A stretch of DNA of 64,000 nucleotides from Alphaproteobacteria bacterium (lineage in GTDB: Bacteria > Pseudomonadota > Alphaproteobacteria > UBA8366), in assembly GCA_028281325.1 (NCBI GenBank), contig JANQKC010000004.1:59375-123374 (forward strand). The letters run 5' to 3'. The notes beneath the pieces are model-generated. The model searched no databases. It was not told where the DNA came from and was given only the letters and a program-made list of their open reading frames with translations. How positions within the stretch are numbered: the first letter of the stretch is position 1; each line of letters starts with the position of its first letter. The position numbers and the translations under genes are program-made. This document shows positions 17,229 through 26,313 of the stretch, in pieces.

Positions 17229-18202
17229 GATTTTTGCTGGAGCAGACGAACGCGCGGGTCGACAAGCGAATAGATGATGTCGACGGCGAGGTTGATGACG
17301 ATGAACAGCGTCACGATGACCAGCATGTAGGCCACGATGACCGGACGGTCGAGCAGACCGATAGAACTAACCACCAATCGTCCGATGCCGGGCCAGGCGA
17401 AGACCGTTTCCGTGACGATCGAACCGGCGAGCAGGTCGCCGAATTCCAGGCCGATGACGGTGACGAGCGGGATCATGATGTTCTTCATCGCATGCACGAA
17501 GACGACGCGGCGGGTGCTCAAACCCTTGGCCCGCGCGAATTTGACATAGTCGGTGAGCATCACTTCGCGCATGCCCGCGCGCGTCAAGCGGATGATCAGC
17601 GCCATCTTAAGAAGCGACAGGTTGAAGGCGGGCAGGAGGATATGAAGAAAGCCGTCCCAGGTGAGAATACTGATGGGAATACCGAAGACGTCGACGGTTT
17701 CGCCGCGTCCGGTGGTCGGCAGCCAGCCCAGCATCACGCCGAAGATCATGATCAGCATCAGGCCGACCCAGAAAGAGGGCAGGCTGAAGCCGAGGATGGA
17801 CCCTGCCATGATGCCGCGTGCGAACAGCGTTTCCGGATAGAGCCCGGCATAGATTCCCAGCGGCACGCCGATTCCAATCGACATCAGCAACGCGACGATG
17901 GTCAGTTCGAAGGTTGCCGGCAGCCGCTGCATCAGCAAATCCAGCGCCGGCGTCCTGAACACGAAGGATTTGCCGAGGTCGCCCGACAACGCATTGCCGA
18001 CGAAAATGCCGTATTGCTGCCAGATCGGCTTGTCCAGTCCCATCTGCTGCCGGGCGAGCGCCACGTCTTCTTCGGTCGCGTCCTCGGCGATCAGCAATTC
18101 GACCGGGTCGCCGATGGCGAAGACGCCCGTGAACACGATCACCGACATGACGATCAGGACGATCACGCTTTGCATCAGTCGTCGAATCAGGAATACGGAC
18201 AT
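17225..18202 (-). CDS. ABC transporter permease, DppB/OppB family
   Basis: The 325-residue protein has the DppB layout: an N-terminal span (LMQSVIVLIVMSVIVFTGVF), the extracytoplasmic loop with PIWQQYGIF, and the coupling loop with ARAKGLSTRRVVFVHAMKN. The end reads DIIYSLVDPRVRL, as in most family members. It pairs with the overlapping DppC-like permease and with the binding protein encoded 84 bp upstream. The order binding protein-permease-permease is the standard one for this family. Confidence 0.93.
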   Translation of the reverse strand: MSVFLIRRLMQSVIVLIVMSVIVFTGVFAIGDPVELLIAEDATEEDVALARQQMGLDKPIWQQYGIFVGNALSGDLGKSFVFRTPALDLLMQRLPATFELTIVALLMSIGIGVPLGIYAGLYPETLFARGIMAGSILGFSLPSFWVGLMLIMIFGVMLGWLPTTGRGETVDVFGIPISILTWDGFLHILLPAFNLSLLKMALIIRLTRAGMREVMLTDYVKFARAKGLSTRRVVFVHAMKNIMIPLVTVIGLEFGDLLAGSIVTETVFAWPGIGRLVVSSIGLLDRPVIVAYMLVIVTLFIVINLAVDIIYSLVDPRVRLLQQKS

Positions 18203-18286
18203 GGTCTATACGCGGAAAATGGAGGGGGAGAGGGAAGAACCGGGCGGTGCGGCTAGACGTTCGCCCGCCCGGTTCTTTGGCGGCTG

Positions 18287-19870
18287 CTATTTTTCACGCA
18301 CGGACATGGCCAGCGTATTTTGGTCAATGCGCGGCGTATAGGTGAGGCCGGGCTGCGTTCCCCAGGTGAAGACCCAGAAGACGATCGGCATCATTGCGAC
18401 ATCGTCCATCGCGAGTTTCAGCGCTTGCTGCGACAGACGCTCGCGCTTTTCGGTATCCACCTCGACCGCCGCCAACTCGCCGAGCCGATCGACCTCGGCG
18501 TTCGAGTAACGGCCCCGATTGGCGCGTCCTGTCCGTTTCTCCTTGTTGTAGGACATGACGTTTGGATTGATGATTCCCATCGGATCCATCAGGCTGTTGC
18601 CCCAGCTGCTCATATACAGCGGCAGTTCGAGCTTGCCGCGCCGTTTCGAGAAGACCGAATGCGGCATCGTTTCGACCTTCACCTTCATCCCGAGGTGCCG
18701 CGTCCACATCTGGGCGGCCGTCTGAATGGTCTTCACGGCGTTGACGATGCGGTCGTTCGACGTGTGGATGGTCACCTGGAAGCCGTCGGGATAGCCCGCT
18801 TCGGTCATCAACTGTTTGGCTTTCTTGGGATCGAATACCGACATGTCGTAGCCGTCGATATAACCGAACATGCCTTCCGGCAGATACTGGCGCGCACGCA
18901 CGGCCTGGCCCTGGTTGACCCGCTCCACGATAACGTCGCGGTCGATCGCGAGGTTCAGGGCCTGCCGCACCTTGAGCTTACGGAAGGGGTTTTCCTTGAG
19001 CGGCGAGCCGTCCTTCGCGGCGAAATGCTCGGTCTTGTCCGGCTCCTGCACGAAGCCCGGCACGAACATGGTGAATCGCGTGGTCGGGCTGGTCCAGAGC
19101 TGCAAGCGTTTGTCGGACTTAAGCCGCTGAATGTCCGTGGTGGGGACCGCCGAGATCATGTCGACATCGCCGGCAAGAAGCGCGGCGAGGCGCGACGAAT
19201 CGTTTTTCATGATCTGGAAGGTGACTTTGGTCCACGGTTCCTTACCGCCCCAGTAGTCGTCGTTGCGGACGTATTCGACGCTTGCCCCGGGCACCCACCG
19301 GCCGAATTTATACGGACCGGTCCCGATGTTGGCCTTGCCGGTCGTGTAGTCTTCGGTCTTGGCGCCCTTGCCGTGTTTTTCCGACACGATAAAGATTCGG
19401 CCGATATTCTTGAAGATCAGGGGGATCGGTTTCTCGGTGGTGAAATGCACCGTGTGGTCGTCGACCGCCGCGATATCTGTGATGCCTTTCAAGAAACCGG
19501 CGAAGGAGCCCGGACTGTTCGGCACGCCCTTGCCGACGCGGTCGAACGAGAACAGCACGTCCTTTGCGGTGAAGGGCGATCCGTCGTGGAATCTCACGTC
19601 CTTGCGGAGCGAGACCGCGTATTTGGTGGGGCTGACCGCTTCCCATGACGTAGCAAGACCAGGCGCGAGATTGCCCTTCGCATCCATCTTGATAAGTGTC
19701 TCGAAAACGTGGCTGTTGTTCGAGTTGTTCTGACCGTTGTTGTGCCAGTGCGGATCGACGCCCGTAAGCGCTGCGCCGATGCCGATGACCAGATCTTTCG
19801 CGTACACGGGGCCGGCGATCACCGCAAACGCGGCGACCCCAATCGCAGTCTTCATTAGTTTGCGTATCAT
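18287..19870 (-). CDS. ABC transporter substrate-binding protein, family 5 (DppA/OppA type)
   Basis: The 527-residue protein has a Sec signal, MIRKLMKTAIGVAAFAVIAG, ending at about YA/K, so it works in the periplasm. The SBP_bac_5 core shows ATSWEAVSPTKYAVSLRKDVRFHDG, NIGTGPYKF, LNLAIDRDVIV and the C-terminal EVDTEKRERLSQQA. It delivers a peptide or related solute to the two permeases downstream. I chose ATG 19870 because GGAGAG lies 6-11 bases upstream and the signal peptide begins there; the much longer in-frame opening upstream is arginine-rich non-coding sequence. Confidence 0.92.
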   Translation of the reverse strand: MIRKLMKTAIGVAAFAVIAGPVYAKDLVIGIGAALTGVDPHWHNNGQNNSNNSHVFETLIKMDAKGNLAPGLATSWEAVSPTKYAVSLRKDVRFHDGSPFTAKDVLFSFDRVGKGVPNSPGSFAGFLKGITDIAAVDDHTVHFTTEKPIPLIFKNIGRIFIVSEKHGKGAKTEDYTTGKANIGTGPYKFGRWVPGASVEYVRNDDYWGGKEPWTKVTFQIMKNDSSRLAALLAGDVDMISAVPTTDIQRLKSDKRLQLWTSPTTRFTMFVPGFVQEPDKTEHFAAKDGSPLKENPFRKLKVRQALNLAIDRDVIVERVNQGQAVRARQYLPEGMFGYIDGYDMSVFDPKKAKQLMTEAGYPDGFQVTIHTSNDRIVNAVKTIQTAAQMWTRHLGMKVKVETMPHSVFSKRRGKLELPLYMSSWGNSLMDPMGIINPNVMSYNKEKRTGRANRGRYSNAEVDRLGELAAVEVDTEKRERLSQQALKLAMDDVAMMPIVFWVFTWGTQPGLTYTPRIDQNTLAMSVREK

Positions 19871-20030
19871 TGTTCTCTCCATGCGTGTTTGGCGGGCTTT
19901 CAATCGCCGCCAATTCGAGCGGCGCTTGCGACGAGGCATCAATGCGCGCCATTCCTCCCGGGGAACGATATCTTTGGGTTTGAACCATGCGCGGTTCGGC
20001 CCATTGATTCTAAGTCTATGACAAATGCCA

Positions 20031-20058
20031 GTGTCTGAAAAATTGGACACATGCCGGC
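20031..20058. promoter_or_regulatory. Imperfect dyad upstream of the ABC importer operon
   Basis: GTGTC and GACAC face each other across about 10 A/T-rich bases inside the gap between the binding-protein gene and the histidine kinase gene. It could be an operator for the importer operon. No regulator gene is adjacent and no clear promoter hexamers are seen, so the call is weak. Confidence 0.25.
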
Positions 20059-20135
20059 CAGGGCGTCCGTGTCGCGCGCCCGCGGCATGGTGCTCCGGAG
20101 ATCGATAGTGCGTGCGACGGTGCCCGCGGGTCCGT

Positions 20136-23100
20136 TTACTTGGTTCGGGGCGGTGCGGTGCCGTTCGCCGTCGCGAGTTCCTTGGAGACGATTTCGCGGA
20201 TTTCATGCGGCGTAAACGGCTTCTCGATCACCGGCCGGCCGGCGTCGCTGAGGAATTGTTCGAAATTGCCGCTCAACGTGTCGCCCGTGACGAAGACGGT
20301 GCGGGCGGCGAGGGTCGGCGCGCTCCGCTGCAGTTCCTCATATAGCTCGCGTCCGTTCAGGTCCGGCATGCGCAGGTCGGTGAGAACGAGGTCGAAATCC
20401 TCCGTCTCCACGCGATCGAGCGCGACCCGTCCCGTCTCGGCGAAGGTGACCTGATGGCCGGCCGGTTCCAGGAATTCGGCGAGCATCACGGCGATCTCGG
20501 ATTCGTCCTCGACGATCAGGATTTTGCCGGTTTGCGAATCCCGCGAGCGGGTTGCCGGCGTTTCCTTGATGCCTGCCGTCGGCTTGTCCACTGGCAGGCC
20601 GATCGAGAAGACCGTACCGCCGCCCGGCGCGGGCCTGACATCGATCGTGCCGCCGTGGGCGCGGATCAAGCCGAGGCTGACCGAGAGCCCGAGCCCGGTT
20701 CCCTGTTCCTTCTGCCGCGTCGTGAAGAAAGGGTCGAAGATGCGGGACCGGACTTCGTCGGGAATACCAGGGCCGTTATCCTGAACGTCGATCACGACGA
20801 ATTTGCCGTCCGGCGCGAGGTGGCCGGAAATATCGATCATCCGCGGCAGGGACTGGGTCACCAATGCCTGCTGGGCGTTGACGAACAGGTTGGTGAAGAC
20901 CTGGATCAATTGGCTGGCGTCGCAGGCGACCTCCGGCAGCGACCGGCTCAGGTCGATGCTCACCTCGATCGAATCGGCGCGCATGCCGTAGCCGACGATT
21001 TCCATCGCGGCTTCGACGATTCGGTCGATCCGTTCCGGGCTGCGGCTCGGTTCCTTTTGCCGCGCCATCGACAGGAAGGTCTGGACGATCTTGGAACACC
21101 GTTCCGACGCCGCCCGGAGTTTGCCGACCGCGTCGGCATGCTTGGTGCCGGCGAAGGCTTCCTCCAGCATCATGGCCCGTCCGATGACGACCGTGAGCGG
21201 GTTGTTCAGCTCGTGCGCCACGCCGGCCAAGAGCGACCCCAGCGCGGTCATCTTTTCGCTTTGGTGCAGCGCGGCCCGTTGCCGCTCCAACTCTGCATCG
21301 GTTTCCAACCGTTCGGTCAGGTCGAAGGTCGTCGATACCGTGAAATCCTCGCCCTGATAGCGGACGCGCTTGGCGGAAATCGAGCCCCAGAAGGACGTGC
21401 CGTCCCGCCGCCGCAGTTGGACCCGATTGTCGTCGATTTGGCCGTGCCGGCGAAGACGAGCGATACAGTCCTGATAGTCGGACTCGTTGACGAAAAAGGT
21501 GCTGGCGAAAGTATCGCTCTCGCCGTCGCCATGCCCGAAAAGCGCTGCGGAGGCCGGGCTGCGGTACACCACCTTGCCGGTTTCGGTTTGGGTCATCTGC
21601 ACCGCGACCGGGCAGGAATCGAGAACCTGTCGGTTGAAGGCCTCGCTTTCCTGCAAGGCCTTCTCCATTTTCTTGCGATCGGTGATGTCGATGCGCGTGA
21701 CGACGATGCCGCCGCGCCGGGTGCCCCGGTTCGAGCCGATACACCAGCGGCCATCGGTGATCTCGTACTCATGGTTCGTGCGCAGGGCGCGCCGATCCTC
21801 GATGCTCTGCGCCAGCCATTCGTCGACCCGGCCGACGGCGTCGGCATATTGGCCGCGTTCCGCGCCGGTTCGCACGAAGTCGAGCCATTTGACGCCGGGC
21901 TGGAGAATGTCGGCGCAGCGTTCGTTGACATCGCGGTAGGTCTGGTTGCACATCACCAGCCGGTCGTCTTCGTCCCACAGGGCGAAGCCTTCCGACAGGG
22001 ATTCGATCGCGTCTTCCAGCAACTCGTGCGCTTCGCGGAGTTCGGTTTCGCGTTTCTTCAGCTCGGTGATTTCATTCAAGGTGACGACGACGCCGCCCTG
22101 GCGCGTTTTCCGGTTGGAGCCGATAAACCATCGCCCGTCGGCGCGTCCGTACTCCAAGGGCGAATGCGAATTGCGCCGCGCCCTGATCCAATCGCGGACC
22201 CATTCATCGACACGCCCTTCGGCGGGCGGATACAGGCCGCGGCGGGCTTCCTGTCGGATCAACTCGGACCATTCCACGCCCGGTTCCAGGATATCGGACG
22301 CGATCTGGTGGTAGTCGCGGTACTGTTCGTTGCACATCACGAGTCGGTCGTCGGCGTCGTACAGCGCGAATCCCTCCGACAATGACTCGACGGCGTCCCG
22401 CAGCAGTTGATCCATCCGATGGCGTTCTTCCTCGGCGGCCACCTGGGCCGTTGCGTCGGTGATGACGGCGACAAAGACCGACCGCTCATCCGAAACCGCC
22501 TGGCTTACGACAATCGAGACGGGGAACAGCGTGCCGTTCGCACGTTTCGCTTCCACATCCAGACGCCGGGACGCGCGAAGGCGCCCGCCATGCTCGCGAA
22601 TTCGCGCCAAGCTCCGTCGATGGGCCGAATGGTGCCGCTCCGGAATAATCGTATCTTCCAACTGGCGGCCCAGAACCTCGTCCTGCTGAAAACGGAACAT
22701 CCGTTCGGCGGCGGTGTTGAATTCGACGATGCGGCCGCCTTCGTCGACCGCCACAATCGCAAAAGGGGCGGTATCGACAATCGTCGTGTGCAGCGATTTC
22801 ATGCCGCCGAATTCGGCGAGCCGGTCCATCTCGACCGTGATTTCGATCATGCAGCCGATCAGATCGTCGCCCGATCCATCGGCGCGCGGCCGCCGCAGGA
22901 TTCGGTCGCGAAACCAACGGTAGTCGCCGTCCCAGACCTTGAATCGGTATTTCAGCGTCGACCGCTTGCCGGGTCCGAGGCTCGATACCCGGTTGGAGTA
23001 TTTCGCGAGATCATCCGGATGGATATTGCGCCGCCAGAAGCGCGGCGTCGCGGTGACCTCATCCGCGGTCTTGCCGGTCAGGGATTCGATGTTGGCGCTG

Positions 23101-23225
23101 ACGTAGCGGGTGTCCGAATTGCTGCTCCAATCCGCGATGTAGTAAACGACCGGCGACTGCTCGACCGCTTCTTCGAGCAATTCCTGATGGAGACGACGAT
23201 CTTTGCTATCGGATGCTTGTTCCAT
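20136..23225 (-). CDS. Hybrid sensor histidine kinase with multiple PAS domains and C-terminal receiver
   Basis: The 1029-residue protein has no membrane span, so it is a soluble sensor. From ATG 23225: PAS-1 about 15-130, PAS-2 about 145-260, two near-duplicate PAS modules at about 272-390 and 396-515, PAS-5 about 525-640, HisKA with phospho-acceptor H671 in GVAHELNNPL, ATPase with N-box N783, DNGPGIP at 816-822, FDPFFTTR and GTGLGLS, and a receiver with phospho-Asp D950 and K1002. The kinase would autophosphorylate and relay to its own receiver. No output regulator is adjacent. An upstream in-frame TTG would add four residues; I prefer the ATG. Confidence 0.92.
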   Translation of the reverse strand: MEQASDSKDRRLHQELLEEAVEQSPVVYYIADWSSNSDTRYVSANIESLTGKTADEVTATPRFWRRNIHPDDLAKYSNRVSSLGPGKRSTLKYRFKVWDGDYRWFRDRILRRPRADGSGDDLIGCMIEITVEMDRLAEFGGMKSLHTTIVDTAPFAIVAVDEGGRIVEFNTAAERMFRFQQDEVLGRQLEDTIIPERHHSAHRRSLARIREHGGRLRASRRLDVEAKRANGTLFPVSIVVSQAVSDERSVFVAVITDATAQVAAEEERHRMDQLLRDAVESLSEGFALYDADDRLVMCNEQYRDYHQIASDILEPGVEWSELIRQEARRGLYPPAEGRVDEWVRDWIRARRNSHSPLEYGRADGRWFIGSNRKTRQGGVVVTLNEITELKKRETELREAHELLEDAIESLSEGFALWDEDDRLVMCNQTYRDVNERCADILQPGVKWLDFVRTGAERGQYADAVGRVDEWLAQSIEDRRALRTNHEYEITDGRWCIGSNRGTRRGGIVVTRIDITDRKKMEKALQESEAFNRQVLDSCPVAVQMTQTETGKVVYRSPASAALFGHGDGESDTFASTFFVNESDYQDCIARLRRHGQIDDNRVQLRRRDGTSFWGSISAKRVRYQGEDFTVSTTFDLTERLETDAELERQRAALHQSEKMTALGSLLAGVAHELNNPLTVVIGRAMMLEEAFAGTKHADAVGKLRAASERCSKIVQTFLSMARQKEPSRSPERIDRIVEAAMEIVGYGMRADSIEVSIDLSRSLPEVACDASQLIQVFTNLFVNAQQALVTQSLPRMIDISGHLAPDGKFVVIDVQDNGPGIPDEVRSRIFDPFFTTRQKEQGTGLGLSVSLGLIRAHGGTIDVRPAPGGGTVFSIGLPVDKPTAGIKETPATRSRDSQTGKILIVEDESEIAVMLAEFLEPAGHQVTFAETGRVALDRVETEDFDLVLTDLRMPDLNGRELYEELQRSAPTLAARTVFVTGDTLSGNFEQFLSDAGRPVIEKPFTPHEIREIVSKELATANGTAPPRTK

Positions 23226-23344
23226 GCCGGTACCCAAGAGTCGAAAGGGCTGCGGTAACGTTGGTTTTCATACCGGTTCCGCGGAAACCATAACACGATT
23301 TCCGCAACCGAAATTGCGATATGCGGTTTGTCGGCTCCGGCCCG

Positions 23345-24754
23345 TCAGATCACTTTTCCGCGGTTCATGACGTCGGTTGGGTCGAAAACGTCCTTTATCG
23401 CCCGCATGAGCGACAGTTCCACCTCCGACTTGTACCGATAAAGCTCGCCCCGCTTCAGGACACCGACGCCATGCTCGGCGCTGAAGCTGCCGTCCAGATC
23501 GACGGCGATATCGTGAATCACTTCTTCGATATGCTCGGTGCGGGCGATGAACGCCTCGCGGTCCTCGCTGTCGGGCTGCGAGAGGTTGAAGTGGATGTTG
23601 CCGTCGCCCATGTGTCCGAACGGCACCACGCGGACCCCGGCGATCTCGCGTTTTGCCGCCGCCGTCGCGCGCTCCAGGAAAACGGGAACGGAGGAAACGG
23701 GCACCGACACGTCATGCTTGATGCAGCCGCCGTGATGCTTTTGCGATTCCGGGATCGTCTCGCGCAGGCGCCAGAGCTGCTCGGCCTGCTGGCCGCTCGC
23801 GGCGACGACGGCGTTGAGCACGGCGCCGGTTTCGAAAGCGTCGCCAAGAGCGTTTTCCACGGCTGATTGCAACAAGCCGTCCTTTCGTCCGGACACCATC
23901 TCGGCCAAGGCATAATGGACGTAGGGTTCCTCGAAAGGATCGCCGGTGTCGGGGATATGCTCGAAAACCATGTCGAGGCAGTCCCGGTGCATGTATTCGA
24001 AGCTCACCACGCCGTCGCTCGACGCGGTGCGCAGCTGTGACAGCGTTTCCGTCGCGGCTTGGGGGTCGCGGGCCGCGATCATCACGGTGCAGGTCTCGCG
24101 CGGTTTCGGGAAGAGTTTGCACACCGCCGCGGTGACGACGCCGAGCGTGCCTTCCGCGCCGAGGAAAAGATGCTTCAGATCGTATCCCGTATTGTCCTTC
24201 CGCAGCCGTCGCAATCCGTCCCAGATCTCGCCGGACGGTAAGACGACCTCCAAACCCAACACGAGGTCCCGCGTGTTCCCGTAGCGCACGACCGCCGTGC
24301 CGCCGGCGTTGGTCGAGAGGTTGCCGCCGATCTGGCAGGTGCCCTCGGCGGCGAGGCTGAGCGGGAACAGTCGGTCCGCGTCATCCGTTGCGCGTTGGAT
24401 GTCGGCGAGGATACAGCCCGCCTCGACGGTGACTGTATAGTTGAGTGGGTCGATGTCGCGGATCTTGTTCATCCGGCCGAGCGACAGTACGACCTCGTCG
24501 CCCGATTTTCCCGGTGTCGCGCCGCCGCAGTATCCGGTGTTGCCGCCTTGCGGCACGATGCCGATGCCATGGTCGGCGCAAATCCCGACGATTGCCGCAA
24601 CCTCCGCCGTGGTGGCGGGGCGCAACACCAGGGGCGACACGCCGTGGTACAGGTCGCGTTCGTCATTGAGGAACGGTTCGGTATCCGCCGGACCTTCGAG
24701 CCAACCGTTTGGGCCGGCCGCGGCTTTCAGGGCGTCGATCGCGGTTTTGTCCAT
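23345..24754 (-). CDS. FAD-linked D-2-hydroxyacid dehydrogenase, D-2-hydroxyglutarate dehydrogenase-like
   Basis: The 469-residue protein belongs to the vanillyl-alcohol-oxidase flavoprotein family. FAD-site blocks are PQGGNTGYCGGATP (about 65), CQIGGNLSTNAGG and LRKDNTGYDLKHLFLGAEGTLG. The C-terminal metal and substrate site shows GHMGDGNIHFN and SAEHGVG. The block order matches mammalian and bacterial D2HGDH and related D-lactate dehydrogenases. It would oxidise a D-2-hydroxyacid and pass electrons to an acceptor such as ETF. It starts 8 bp after the stop of a transhydrogenase gene, and that context favours D-2-hydroxyglutarate. An overlapping TTG start at 24769 is possible. Confidence 0.85.
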   Translation of the reverse strand: MDKTAIDALKAAAGPNGWLEGPADTEPFLNDERDLYHGVSPLVLRPATTAEVAAIVGICADHGIGIVPQGGNTGYCGGATPGKSGDEVVLSLGRMNKIRDIDPLNYTVTVEAGCILADIQRATDDADRLFPLSLAAEGTCQIGGNLSTNAGGTAVVRYGNTRDLVLGLEVVLPSGEIWDGLRRLRKDNTGYDLKHLFLGAEGTLGVVTAAVCKLFPKPRETCTVMIAARDPQAATETLSQLRTASSDGVVSFEYMHRDCLDMVFEHIPDTGDPFEEPYVHYALAEMVSGRKDGLLQSAVENALGDAFETGAVLNAVVAASGQQAEQLWRLRETIPESQKHHGGCIKHDVSVPVSSVPVFLERATAAAKREIAGVRVVPFGHMGDGNIHFNLSQPDSEDREAFIARTEHIEEVIHDIAVDLDGSFSAEHGVGVLKRGELYRYKSEVELSLMRAIKDVFDPTDVMNRGKVI

Positions 24755-24762
24755 CGGGTGGC

Positions 24763-26070
24763 CTACCAATAGCTCATGGAATCGCGGAACAGCGCTTCGA
24801 GTTCGCGTTCGCCGACCGGCTTGGGGCTGTTGACCAGCAGGCGTTGCTGTGGATGCGCCTTCGAGACGAGCTTCGGCACGTCTTCCTCGCTGTATCCGAC
24901 GCCGCGCAGGCCGTTCGGAATGCCCGTCCGCCGCATCATGTCGATCACCCGGTCGGCGAGAAGGTCGCCGGCGTCTTCCACGGACCCGGCGGCCGTGTCG
25001 GCGCCCATCGCTTCGGCGGCCTGAAGGTGGCGCTCGGGGCAGGCGGGGCCGGTGAACCGGAACACCGCCGGTGCGTTCACGATGACCGACAGGCCGTGCG
25101 GCACCATCGGGTGGTTAGACGGCCAACCGTCCGGCTGGTAGTCGCGCACCAGCCCGGCGACGGCGTAGGACATGGCGTGCGGCAGGTGACATCCCGCGTT
25201 GCCGAAACCGATCCCCGCCAACATGCCGGCGAACATCAGGGGTTCGCACCGAGTCACGTCCGACGGCGCGGCGACCCCTTCGATCAGGTTTTCGCCGATC
25301 AGACGGATGGCTTCCAGGCAAGCCAGATCGCTGTAGGGGTTCGCGCCTTGATACAGCGGTCGTTCGGTGGCGTTGGCCGGCGCGTCCCGTTGCGTGAAAG
25401 GACGCGCGGTCAGCGATTCGACCGCGTGGCTGAACACGTCGAAACCGTTCGCCGCGACCACCGCCGGCGGCAGCGTCGTCATCGTCGATGGGTCGAGCAC
25501 GCCGAGTGATGGGCGAAGATTGCGGTGCGCAATGCCGGTTTTCGCCTCCATTTCCAGTAGGTCGAAAATCGCGATGCCGGTGCATTCGCTGGCCGTGCCG
25601 AAGGTCGTGGGGCAGGCGATATGCGGTTTCAGCGGTCCGGGAATCGGCCGGGCCTCGCCGATCGGCGCGTTCACATAGGCGAGGAAGTCCGCGGGATGGC
25701 TGGAATACAGGTTGGCCGCCTTGGCGGTGTCGATGGTGGACCCGCCGCCGACCGAGACGAACCCGTCGAAGTTGCCGTCTTGCGCGAACGCCGCCGCGGC
25801 CTTGAAAGAGCGGTCGGTCGGTTCGACCTCGATATCGCTGTAAACCGTCACGTCGATGCCGGCGGTTTTCAGCGATTTGTGGGCGACGGCGACCGGTTCG
25901 AGGCCGGCAACCGTGGCGTCGCACAGCAGGCCGACCCGGGTCATGCCGAGACCGCGGGCGTCGTCGCCGACTTCCGAAAGCGATCCGACGCCGAACTTTA
26001 TGCGTGGCGGGTCGACGGTAAATGCGGTATCGCCGCCCGGCACCGGCTTGAAATAGTCGGATAACGCCAT
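24763..26070 (-). CDS. Hydroxyacid-oxoacid transhydrogenase (ADHFE1-type iron-containing alcohol dehydrogenase)
   Basis: The 435-residue group III alcohol dehydrogenase resembles mammalian HOT/ADHFE1 along its length. Matching blocks include GGGSTIDTAKAANLY, PTTFGTASE, NGFDVFSHAVES with metal ligands, GNAGCHLPHAMSY, HPMVPHGLSV and FTGPACPERH. HOT oxidises 4-hydroxybutyrate to succinate semialdehyde while reducing 2-oxoglutarate to D-2-hydroxyglutarate on a tightly bound NAD. The gene directly downstream encodes a D-2-hydroxyglutarate dehydrogenase-like flavoprotein. This context supports the HOT assignment over generic alcohol dehydrogenase. The two genes are almost certainly one operon. Confidence 0.87.
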   Translation of the reverse strand: MALSDYFKPVPGGDTAFTVDPPRIKFGVGSLSEVGDDARGLGMTRVGLLCDATVAGLEPVAVAHKSLKTAGIDVTVYSDIEVEPTDRSFKAAAAFAQDGNFDGFVSVGGGSTIDTAKAANLYSSHPADFLAYVNAPIGEARPIPGPLKPHIACPTTFGTASECTGIAIFDLLEMEAKTGIAHRNLRPSLGVLDPSTMTTLPPAVVAANGFDVFSHAVESLTARPFTQRDAPANATERPLYQGANPYSDLACLEAIRLIGENLIEGVAAPSDVTRCEPLMFAGMLAGIGFGNAGCHLPHAMSYAVAGLVRDYQPDGWPSNHPMVPHGLSVIVNAPAVFRFTGPACPERHLQAAEAMGADTAAGSVEDAGDLLADRVIDMMRRTGIPNGLRGVGYSEEDVPKLVSKAHPQQRLLVNSPKPVGERELEALFRDSMSYW

Positions 26071-26126
26071 ATCTACAGCTCCCTAGCCTAGAGTCGCTCG
26101 CGATTTTAACGGGATTTGGCGTAACT

Positions 26127-26190
26127 GCATCAGAATTGATGCTATCGGATAGTCGACTTTCGCCCGTCCTTCGGTAGCGGTAGTATTACC
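26127..26190. promoter_or_regulatory. Cluster of three small dyads upstream of the transhydrogenase operon
   Basis: Three inverted repeats lie close together in the divergent gap: GCATCA-GAAT-TGATGC at 26127-26142, CTATC-G-GATAG at 26142-26152, and GGTA-GTAT-TACC at 26179-26190. They are separated from both start codons and could be operators for a dimeric repressor. No regulator gene is adjacent, so function is inferred from symmetry alone. Confidence 0.35.
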
Positions 26191-26313
26191 ATTACGATCG
26201 TGGATCGAGCTGTTTTTCGCCTTCGACCGAATACATGAAACATGTCGTGGGCACTGTCCGGGCGATACCGCTTCCAAGCGTTGCTGACGCCCCAATTTAT
26301 CGGACCAATTTGC

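Noticed and set aside
15128..19882. ATPase genes hidden on the opposite strand of the ABC importer operon
   Set aside because: No Walker A (GxxGxGKS/T) or LSGGQ-type signature is present in any frame I examined there.
19871..20206. A 112-residue N-terminal extension of the ABC binding protein
   Set aside because: It is Arg-rich, precedes the signal peptide and lacks SD; a signal peptide must be at the N-terminus.
20454..22385. A 643-codon plus-strand open frame opposite the histidine kinase
   Set aside because: No SD, no recognisable domain and composition typical of an antisense frame; the kinase on the other strand has all catalytic boxes.
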